The position numbers and the translations under genes are program-made. A stretch of 12,699 bases of DNA, from positions 1 to 12,699 of the forward strand of contig CAKTKM010000031.1 of NCBI GenBank assembly GCA_934569425.1, read 5' to 3'. This DNA is from an uncultured Oscillospiraceae bacterium. GTDB lineage: Bacteria; Bacillota; Clostridia; Oscillospirales; Oscillospiraceae. Below the pieces are notes generated by a model. That model was given only the letters and a program-made list of their open reading frames with translations, did no database searches and was not told the origin of the DNA. Below, one piece after another: positions 1 to 3,947 of the stretch (positions are counted from its first letter, which is position 1; each line of letters begins with the position of its first letter).

Positions 1-225
1 CCCCGGCAGCTCGACATAGTGGTGCCGGACGATGTATTCCTGCCGGCTATTCTCATCGACAACGGCCGGTTGATGGAAAAAAATCTGCAAAAGCTGGGGC
101 TGGACGAAAAATGGCTGCAAAAGCAGCTGAAAAGCCATAAGATCCATCGAACACAGGACGTTTTTCTCATGACGGCGGATCGCAGCGGCAGCGTGGTGCT
201 GGTGCGGAAGGAGGGCTGCAAATGA
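1..225 (+). CDS. DUF421 (YetF-like) membrane protein, C-terminal end only
   Basis: The frame is open to the left window edge, so only the last 74 codons are seen; a GTG at 19 is inside the gene and not a start. The visible part matches the C-terminal soluble domain of the DUF421/YetF family: a P-A-I-L-I-D-N-G strand, then 'ENLQKLGLDEKWL..QLK', then 'DVFLMTADRSGSVVLVRKE', the usual closing strands of this fold. The transmembrane helices that precede this domain lie outside the window. Family members are inner-membrane proteins of unclear biochemical role, in some bacilli linked to spore membrane proteins. The stop overlaps the next start (ATGA), which indicates translational coupling with the DUF4363 gene, a common pair in Clostridia. 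Confidence 0.8.
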   Translation, partial: PRQLDIVVPDDVFLPAILIDNGRLMEKNLQKLGLDEKWLQKQLKSHKIHRTQDVFLMTADRSGSVVLVRKEGCK

Positions 226-602
226 AGGCGCTGCGGATCTCGGCGCTGGTGCTGGCGCTGCTAATGGCGGCAGGACTCGCCAACAGCGCCTACCTCTCCG
301 GACGCTGCGACCGGTGGACGGCGCGGTTGGTGTCCGTGACCGACGCGGCGGAGGTCAGCGACTGGGACGGCGCGGCGGAGAAAATGTCCCTCCTGCAGCA
401 GGATTGGCAGCGGCACCAGTGTTATCTCCACATCACGCTGATGCACGAAGCGATCAATGAGGCCGACACCCTGCTGCACCAGTGCGCCCTGGCCGTCACA
501 CGGCAGGACGAGGACGCCCTGGCCGACGGCGCGGTACAGCTGGCGCTGCGATTCGACCAGCTGGCGGAGCTGGAGCGGCTGAGCATCCAGAATGTTTTAT
601 AG
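222..602 (+). CDS. DUF4363 family protein
   Basis: A 126-residue protein with an N-terminal hydrophobic segment (about residues 5-24), which is a signal anchor or signal peptide, followed by a mostly helical, charged domain. The W-x19-W spacing (WTARLV... then W near residue 48) and the helix rich in His, Glu and Leu (H-x-x-L-x-H-E-A-I-N-E-A) fit DUF4363, a small secreted or membrane-tethered clostridial family without a known activity. The start ATG overlaps the TGA of the DUF421 gene by four bases, so the two are almost certainly co-translated. The product is probably an extracytoplasmic partner of the DUF421 protein; that role is inferred from gene order only. Confidence 0.78.
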   Translation: MKALRISALVLALLMAAGLANSAYLSGRCDRWTARLVSVTDAAEVSDWDGAAEKMSLLQQDWQRHQCYLHITLMHEAINEADTLLHQCALAVTRQDEDALADGAVQLALRFDQLAELERLSIQNVL

Positions 603-619
603 CCGGCAGGCTCCGCCGG
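603..619. terminator. Weak hairpin between convergent DUF4363 and nrdR
   Basis: CCGGC and GCCGG form a 5-bp stem between two convergent genes. Neither side is followed by a good T-run (the minus side reads CTATAAAAC), so this is at best a weak shared terminator. Confidence 0.25.
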
Positions 620-640
620 AGGTCTTGCAGTACAGCGTGT

Positions 641-1096
641 TTACTTTTCGTTCAGCAGCTTGTTCAGCTCCGACATGAAGGTGTTGATGTCCTTGAACTG
701 ACGGTAGACGCTGGCGAAGCGGACGTAGGCCACCTCATCGGCGGCTTTCAGCTTTTCCATGACCTTCTCGCCGATGACCTCGGTGCTGGTCTCACGCTCC
801 AGTGAGTTTTGCAGCTCCTGCTCGATCTCCAGCGCCATGCGCTCCATATCCGCGGCGGAAACGGGACGCTTTTCGCAGGAACGCTGGATCCCCCGCAGCA
901 CCTTGCTGCGGTCAAAGCTCTGGCGGCTGCCATCCTTTTTGATGACCACCATGGGCAGGCTCTCCACCGTTTCATAGGTAGTGAAGCGCTTTTCGCATTT
1001 CAGGCATTCCCGGCGGCGGCGGATGCTGCTGCCTTCGTCGGCGGGGCGGGAATCCACCACCTTGCTCTCTTTATATCCGCAATAGGGGCATTTCAT
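641..1096 (-). CDS. nrdR: Transcriptional repressor NrdR
   Basis: A 151-residue protein of the usual NrdR length. It begins M-K-C-P-Y-C-G and has the four-Cys zinc ribbon (C3, C6, C31, C34) with the conserved R-R-R-R-E-C and F-T-T-Y-E segments. An ATP-cone domain follows (V-I-K-K-D-G, then F-D-R-S-K...G-I, and later [13 protein letters not shown]). NrdR senses ATP/dATP and represses ribonucleotide reductase genes. I chose the ATG at 1096 and not an upstream in-frame ATG at 1129. The protein family starts here, and AGGAGG (plus-strand cctcct 1106-1111) sits 9 nt upstream of it. It is convergent with the DUF4363 gene and divergent from mazF. No ribonucleotide reductase gene is in the window. 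Confidence 0.95.
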   Translation of the reverse strand: MKCPYCGYKESKVVDSRPADEGSSIRRRRECLKCEKRFTTYETVESLPMVVIKKDGSRQSFDRSKVLRGIQRSCEKRPVSAADMERMALEIEQELQNSLERETSTEVIGEKVMEKLKAADEVAYVRFASVYRQFKDINTFMSELNKLLNEK

Positions 1097-1127
1097 CTCT
1101 TTTTTCCTCCTGTTGTGGGATCGGCAC

Positions 1128-1150
1128 ACAATACCAAGTCTATTGTATCA
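1128..1150 (-). promoter_or_regulatory. Possible nrdR extended -10 within an inverted repeat
   Basis: ACAATA (1128-1133) and TATTGT (1141-1146) form a perfect inverted repeat with 7 bases between. On the minus strand the same bases give an extended -10, TGATACAAT, about 45 nt before nrdR. No good -35 is seen. The half-sites recall the ACACWATA of NrdR boxes but the spacing is not the standard 16-bp palindrome, so autoregulation is only a suggestion. Confidence 0.3.
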
Positions 1151-1342
1151 TAACAGTACAAGATATGGTAGTCTTTTTTTCAGTTTTTCCGCCGCTGCCC
1201 TGCGGGGGCGGCACCCGGAGCGGAGGACGGGCATAGGATAACACAGGACGGGGGCAAAACCGCGGAGGCGGAGGTATAAACCGGCGCTGTGCGGGGGAGA
1301 ATGGTAGTAATCTGAACAACACAGCGGAGACGCGGCGATGAA

Positions 1343-1729
1343 ATGATACGGAGTGTGAACCTTGTGGATACAACTGTCAAGCGCGGAGAAATCTATTATG
1401 CCGATCTGAGTCCCGTAGTGGGCAGCGAGCAGGGCGGCGTCCGGCCGGTGCTGATCGTGCAGAATGACACGGGCAACCGCCACAGCCCCACAGTGATCGC
1501 GGCGGCCATCACCTCGCAGATGGGAAAGGCGAAGCTGCCCACACATATCGAATTGCAGGCCATGCGCTACGGCCTGCCCAAGGAATCGGTGGTGCTGCTG
1601 GAGCAGGTGCGGACGCTGGATAAGCAGCGGCTGCGGCAGCGGATGGGGCAGGTGGACAGCAGCGTAATGGAGCGGGTGGACGCCGCCATTGCCGTCAGCT
1701 TCGGGCTGCCGCAGCAGCGGTTGGTATAA
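1343..1729 (+). CDS. mazF: MazF/PemK (EndoA-like) mRNA interferase
   Basis: The protein is very close to Bacillus EndoA: V-K-R-G-E-I-Y-Y-A-D-L-S-P, V-G-S-E-Q-G-G-V-R-P-V-L, A-A-I-T-S-Q, K-L-P-T-H-I-E, L-L-E-Q-V-R-T-L-D-K-Q-R. The catalytic pair of the family is present: R34 in G-V-R-P and T57 in A-A-I-T, 23 residues apart as in the Bacillus enzyme. MazF toxins cleave single-stranded mRNA at short sequences. The start is uncertain: ATG 1343 (GGAGA 12 nt upstream) gives 128 residues; GTG 1364 (GGAG 10 nt upstream) gives 121 and places the start nearer the family N-terminus. No MazE-like antitoxin frame is present in the 246 bases upstream, where Bacillus has ndoAI. The gene ends at a strong terminator and forms its own unit. 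Confidence 0.92.
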   Translation: MIRSVNLVDTTVKRGEIYYADLSPVVGSEQGGVRPVLIVQNDTGNRHSPTVIAAAITSQMGKAKLPTHIELQAMRYGLPKESVVLLEQVRTLDKQRLRQRMGQVDSSVMERVDAAIAVSFGLPQQRLV

Positions 1730-1732
1730 GAA

Positions 1733-1764
1733 ACAGGAGACGGCACAGGCCGTCTCCTGTTTTT
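1733..1764 (+). terminator. Rho-independent terminator of mazF
   Basis: A perfect 12-bp stem, ACAGGAGACGGC and its complement, with a 4-nt loop, followed by TTTT; it starts 3 nt after the mazF stop. Confidence 0.88.
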
Positions 1765-1811
1765 GTGAAGAATGGACAATATTTGATAAGTGCGGTTTTG
1801 CATCCTTTGAC

Positions 1812-1839
1812 TTGACATTATTTTCATTTTTGCTATAAT
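1812..1839 (+). promoter_or_regulatory. Sigma-A promoter of structured RNA, copy 1
   Basis: TTGACA (1812-1817), a 16-nt spacer and TATAAT (1834-1839) preceded by TGC, so an extended -10. This is one of the two strongest promoters in the window, yet no plus-strand gene follows it; it drives the RNA of element 1. The same promoter occurs at 3478-3505. Confidence 0.85.
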
Positions 1840-1845
1840 AAAAGC

Positions 1846-1942
1846 AAGGGTAATACCGCGAAGCGGCTTTGACCCGTCAATAGAGGAATCTTAAAGTATG
1901 ATTAAGAAAACCGTCACTTGGCAGAGTGGCGGTTTTCGCGTT
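1846..1942 (+). ncRNA. Structured antisense RNA, element copy 1
   Basis: The predicted RNA is about 95 nt and begins at the GCAAGGGTAATAC that follows the promoter. It can fold into three hairpins. H1 is closed by GGGT/ACCC with an inner CCGC-GAA-GCGG. H2 is CTTAA/TTAAG (about 1890-1905). H3 is a 12-bp stem, AAAACCGTCACT (1907-1918) with AGTGGCGGTTTT (1925-1936), loop TGGCAG, which acts as a terminator in both directions. H1 and H2 differ in sequence from copy 2 but keep the pairing. H3 is antisense to the last codons of the minus-strand micro-ORF at 1914-2006. It probably acts as the antitoxin or regulator of that ORF, by analogy with RatA-type RNAs; this has not been shown. Confidence 0.6.
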
Positions 1943-2006
1943 TTAACTCCATCACACGAATCGAGACGGAAAACCGTCCAATGTGAAATGTAATCGTTAA
2001 AAACAT
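1914..2006 (-). CDS. 30-residue micro-ORF, putative type I toxin-like peptide (copy 1)
   Basis: The ORF starts at ATG 2006 and ends in TGA at 1914. The peptide has an alternating pattern (L-T-I-T-F-H-I, turn at G-R, F-S-V-S-I-R-V) that predicts two short amphipathic beta strands, then a basic tail ending E-N-R-H-S-A-K. It aligns with the 27-residue peptide at 3586-3669. Identical residues include T4, I5, T6, F7, H8, S15, R17 and the E-N-R-H-S-x-K end. S15 is TCG here and AGT there, and R17 is CGT here and AGA there, so the match is at protein level and not just DNA. The ribosome-binding site is degraded to GGGGG (6 nt before ATG) and no good promoter lies upstream, so this copy may be silent. 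Toxicity is inferred from architecture only. Confidence 0.6.
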   Translation of the reverse strand: MFLTITFHIGRFSVSIRVMELKRENRHSAK

Positions 2007-2011
2007 CGCGT

Positions 2012-2027
2012 ACCCCCTTTCGGAGGG
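2012..2027 (-). promoter_or_regulatory. Hairpin sequestering the micro-ORF ribosome-binding site, copy 1
   Basis: On the minus strand CCTCC-GAAA-GGGGG forms a 5-bp stem with a GNRA tetraloop covering the Shine-Dalgarno. The A-to-G change relative to copy 2 (GGAGG) is tolerated as a U-G pair, so the stem is retained while the ribosome match is weakened. Confidence 0.5.
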
Positions 2028-2035
2028 ATCAGGCC

Positions 2036-2064
2036 AAACCGCCACTCTGGCAAATGCGGGTTTT
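2036..2064. repeat. Degenerate inverted copy of the H3 terminator hairpin
   Basis: This stretch resembles the reverse complement of the H3 hairpin at 1907-1936. The 13-nt AAACCGCCACTCT at 2036-2048 is an exact inverted repeat of 1923-1935. The far side (CGGGTTTT) no longer pairs cleanly. Homology to copy 2's RNA extends outwards through a TATACC-(T/G)-AAGAAAACC segment. It occupies the place where copy 2 has its micro-ORF promoter, which suggests a recombination between hairpins. Confidence 0.55.
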
Positions 2065-2125
2065 CTTCGGTATATCTCTATTTATTTGCATCCTCTGTAC
2101 GGAGAATTTTCCATGCACAGCAGGC

Positions 2126-2157
2126 AAAAAAAGAGACGCCTTGCGGCGTCTCTTTTT
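2126..2157 (-). terminator. Terminator of the surface-protein gene at 2177-3151
   Basis: A 13-bp AAAAAGAGACGCC stem with a TTGC/GCAA loop and T-runs on both sides, so it can work in both directions. A second small hairpin (TTAGAAC-AAG-GTTCTAA, 2160-2176) lies between it and the stop codon. The same terminator occurs at 3898-3928. Confidence 0.88.
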
Positions 2158-2176
2158 CGTTAGAACAAGGTTCTAA

Positions 2177-3151
2177 TTAGAACTCCTTCTTCTTGCCGAT
2201 CACAACAGCGGAACCGGCGACGGACAGCAGGCTCATGCCAACATACATGGCGATACCAGCGTCGAAGGTCTTAGCAGAGTCAACACCCTTGGTGGAATCG
2301 GGCTTGGTGCCGATCTCCTCGGTGGTGCCGGCCTTCAGCTGCCAGCAGAACTTGTAGTCGCCAGCATAGGTCTGACCCCAACTGAAGTCATAGCCGTTGT
2401 CATAGGCGTTCTCATCATAGACGTTCTCAGCGTCGTCGGACACATAGGAGAAGCCAGTGCTGATCTTGTAGCCGTTCTTGGTGGCAACAGCCTCATCGTT
2501 GGTAGCAGCGAACTCGCCCTTGCAGATCAGGCAGGTAGCGACATCGTAGCCGGTCTTGTCGTTCTTCACGCCCTTGGCGAAGGTGTGGGAAGCCCACACG
2601 ACATAGTTGGTATCCTCGCAAACGTCGGTGACCTTGACGATCTTGCCGTTCACGTTGATCTGATAGGTGCCGCCGTCGATATAGAAGTGATCGTCGGACA
2701 GGTAGCCATCCTCAAAGAACTGAGAAGTGGTGCAGTTGGGCTTGGCAGTGGTAGCCTTCTGAGCCTTGGCAACGTCATAGTACATAGCAGCAGCGGGAAC
2801 GCCATCCTCGTTGACATTGGCGTTAGCAGCCATGATCTCATAGACCCAAGTCACGAAAGAACCGTTCTTGTAGATAGCGAACTGAGCATCAGCCTGCTCG
2901 CAGGGGATCCAGTAAGCCTCGACGGTGTCCTTGTTGCCATCCCACTCGGCCTCATAATACTCAACATAGCCGGTGCCATCCTTGTAGGAATGAGCCTTGA
3001 CCAGAGAGAAAGAAGCGCTGTTTTCCTTGGTCTTGTCAACATTGTGCTTGTCATCCACCAGATAGGCCACATTCTTGACAGCGGCGAAGGCCATGGTGCA
3101 CAGGCTCAGAGCCATAACGAGGCTCAGAACCAGAGCAACAATCTTCTTCAT
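2177..3151 (-). CDS. Secreted, C-terminally anchored surface protein (paralogue A)
   Basis: I do not recognise a named family. The 324-residue protein has a clear signal peptide (M-K-K-I-V-A-L-V-L..., cleavage likely after A-F-A near residue 23). Its C-terminus is anchor-like: S-A-K-T-F-D-A-G, a hydrophobic helix (about residues 300-318), then K-K-K-E-F. This resembles the (S/P)PKTG-helix-basic sorting signals of clostridia with PKTG changed to AKTF. Internally there are Q-K-A-T-T-A-K-P-N-C-T-T and a Cys-x2-Cys (C-L-I-C-K) after H-T-F-A-K-G-V-K-N-D-K-T-G-Y. The protein shares these blocks with the paralogue at 3948-4949. GGAGG lies 9 nt before the ATG and a sigma-A promoter is found at 3212-3239. 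It is probably an abundant cell-surface protein; its function is unknown. Confidence 0.85.
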   Translation of the reverse strand: MKKIVALVLSLVMALSLCTMAFAAVKNVAYLVDDKHNVDKTKENSASFSLVKAHSYKDGTGYVEYYEAEWDGNKDTVEAYWIPCEQADAQFAIYKNGSFVTWVYEIMAANANVNEDGVPAAAMYYDVAKAQKATTAKPNCTTSQFFEDGYLSDDHFYIDGGTYQINVNGKIVKVTDVCEDTNYVVWASHTFAKGVKNDKTGYDVATCLICKGEFAATNDEAVATKNGYKISTGFSYVSDDAENVYDENAYDNGYDFSWGQTYAGDYKFCWQLKAGTTEEIGTKPDSTKGVDSAKTFDAGIAMYVGMSLLSVAGSAVVIGKKKEF

Positions 3152-3211
3152 AGTTTGTTTCCTCCAATAAAATTATTTTGTAAAAACGTGTTTCTCGTTC
3201 TTACAGTTGAC

Positions 3212-3239
3212 AGTATAGCATAGATTTCTGGTTCGTCAA
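3212..3239 (-). promoter_or_regulatory. Promoter of surface protein A
   Basis: On the minus strand TTGACG (3234-3239), a 16-nt spacer and TATACT (3212-3217) with an extended TGC, about 60 nt before the start codon. The paralogue uses the same hexamers at 5010-5038. Confidence 0.8.
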
Positions 3240-3461
3240 GGGAATCGAGGGAATTGTTTCCAAAGTGTAACCGTTTGTAAGGATTGTGTTACTGGGCGGC
3301 GGACAGAGAAAAACATACGCCTTGTTTGAAGCCAGGCCGCTTGCCGCGGCGCTTCTTTATTTCATATGCCGGGTTTTGGGGATTTGTCAAGGACTTTTGC
3401 GCCTGCGGGCGCGGGGGGCTTTTACTTTCGGCGGGAAGCATATTATTCGGCCGGACGACAG
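3240..3461. other. Gene-free stretch with remnants of the repeat element
   Basis: No frame here looks coding. Small GC hairpins are seen (GCCGC-TTGCC-GCGGC near 3339; GCGCC-TGCG-GGCGC near 3400). On the minus strand, 3406-3434 followed by TTGACA at 3385-3390 resembles the sequence just upstream of the micro-ORF promoter of element 2 (3764-3800). A weak -10 (TATGAA, 3361-3366) follows after 18 nt. This looks like a decayed third copy of that promoter region. GACAGAGAAAAAC (3302-3314) recurs at 5153-5165, upstream of paralogue B. Confidence 0.45.
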
Positions 3462-3477
3462 TTTTGCGTCCTCCGGC

Positions 3478-3505
3478 TTGACATTTTTTTCGTTTTGGGT
3501 ATAAT
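3478..3505 (+). promoter_or_regulatory. Sigma-A promoter of structured RNA, copy 2
   Basis: TTGACA (3478-3483), a 16-nt spacer and TATAAT (3500-3505), followed after 4 nt by GCAAGGGTAGTAC. Sequence similarity to the copy-1 promoter continues about 17 nt upstream of the -35. Confidence 0.85.
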
Positions 3506-3511
3506 AGAAGC

Positions 3512-3612
3512 AAGGGTAGTACTTCGCAGAGAGGTTTTAACCCGTCAGGTGAATCATTTTAATAGGTATATACCTAAGAAAACCGTCACTTGCCAGAGTG
3601 GCGGTTTTCCCA
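3512..3612 (+). ncRNA. Structured antisense RNA, element copy 2
   Basis: The predicted RNA is about 100 nt with the same three-hairpin plan as copy 1. H1 is closed by GGGT/ACCC with inner ACTTC/GAGGT, where copy 1 has CCGC/GCGG. H2 is TAGGT/ACCTA (3562-3575), where copy 1 has CTTAA/TTAAG. H3 is the 12-bp stem 3579-3590 with 3597-3608 and loop TGCCAG. Different bases with retained pairing in H1 and H2 support a real RNA structure. The linker CCCGTCA...GAATC is conserved. H3 lies antisense to the end of the micro-ORF at 3586-3669, so the two transcripts overlap tail to tail. The likely role is an RNA antitoxin or regulator. Confidence 0.65.
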
Positions 3613-3669
3613 TTTTATTCTCAAACTGAACGTAAGACCGAACAGATGAAACGTAATGGTAATCGGCAT
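3586..3669 (-). CDS. 27-residue micro-ORF, putative type I toxin-like peptide (copy 2)
   Basis: The ORF has an ideal AAAGGAGGTG ribosome-binding site with ATG 7 nt after GGAGG, and ends in TGA inside the shared terminator stem. The peptide begins M-P-I-T-I-T-F-H-L, turns at F-G, continues L-T-F-S-L-R-I-K-W, and ends E-N-R-H-S-G-K. Hydrophobic residues alternate on both sides of the turn, so an amphipathic beta-hairpin is predicted. There is no long transmembrane helix of the TxpA, Fst or Ldr kind. It has its own strong promoter (3741-3769), a leader that hides the ribosome site, and a convergent antisense RNA. Caution: the E-N-R-H-S-x-K tail is encoded by the terminator stem, so its conservation may reflect RNA structure. 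The toxin role is inferred; a regulatory leader peptide is possible. Confidence 0.68.
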   Translation of the reverse strand: MPITITFHLFGLTFSLRIKWENRHSGK

Positions 3670-3676
3670 GAAATCA

Positions 3677-3690
3677 CCTCCTTTCGGAGG
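3677..3690 (-). promoter_or_regulatory. Hairpin sequestering the micro-ORF ribosome-binding site, copy 2
   Basis: CCTCC-GAAA-GGAGG on the minus strand is a perfect 5-bp stem with a GNRA tetraloop that covers the whole Shine-Dalgarno. Upstream, GGCGGTTT of the leader (plus 3700-3707) is complementary to AAACCGCC near the end of the ORF (plus 3600-3607), allowing 5'-to-3' closure of the mRNA. Confidence 0.65.
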
Positions 3691-3740
3691 GATCAGGCCA
3701 AACCGCCCCGCAATGTTTATGTATTACCCTTGCACATAAA

Positions 3741-3769
3741 ATACTATCACATTTGTCGAATATTGTCAA
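3741..3769 (-). promoter_or_regulatory. Promoter of the micro-ORF mRNA, copy 2
   Basis: On the minus strand TTGACA (3764-3769), a 17-nt spacer and TAGTAT (3741-3746) with TGA before the -10. The start falls near 3733, so the mRNA begins with GCAAGGGTAATAC, almost the same 5' end as the opposing antisense RNA. No equivalent exists in copy 1. Confidence 0.78.
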
Positions 3770-3775
3770 TCGGAG

Positions 3776-3893
3776 TGGGCGCGGGGCTTTTATTTCGCCT
3801 TCGGCGATCCGCTTTTCCCTGTAGCTGGAAAAGTGGACAAAAGAGCCATTCAAGGAAACCGCAACGTTGTGTTCAGCATGGCGGTTTTGCCGC
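3776..3893. repeat. Structured non-coding block upstream of the micro-ORF promoter
   Basis: Three consecutive hairpins are seen: TCGCC-TTC-GGCGA (about 3797-3809), CTTTTCC/GGAAAAG (about 3812-3833) and AAACCGC/GCGGTTT (about 3857-3885). The last ends like the H3 terminator of the elements. A minus-strand frame crosses the block and the micro-ORF promoter, but it lacks a ribosome site and is not called as a gene. I suspect an interspersed repeat of this lineage, but only partial related sequence is visible in this window (3406-3434). Confidence 0.4.
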
Positions 3894-3897
3894 AAAC

Positions 3898-3928
3898 AAA
3901 AAAGAGACGCCTTGCGGCGTCTCTTTTT
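3898..3928 (-). terminator. Terminator of the surface-protein gene at 3948-4949
   Basis: The stem-loop is identical to the one at 2126-2157 (AAAGAGACGCC stem, TTGC loop, T-runs on both sides). A small hairpin (GGAAC-AGG-GTTCT) again lies between it and the stop codon. Confidence 0.88.
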
Positions 3929-3947
3929 CGTTGGAACAGGGTTCTTA

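Noticed and set aside
1097-1342. Possible MazE antitoxin upstream of mazF
   Set aside because: No plus-strand frame of suitable length with a start and ribosome site was found.
1790-2064. Element 1 as a MITE or insertion sequence remnant
   Set aside because: No target-site duplications or transposase are visible; promoters, terminator and selected micro-ORF explain the sequence better. A mobile origin is not excluded.
3478-3769. CRISPR repeat or tracrRNA-like element
   Set aside because: There are only two copies, with no regular spacers and no cas genes; convergent promoters and a micro-ORF fit a sense-antisense locus.
3674-3895. A 73-codon minus-strand frame through the three-hairpin block and the micro-ORF promoter
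   Set aside because: No ribosome site, and it crosses a strong promoter and the ribosome-site hairpin; better read as a structured repeat.
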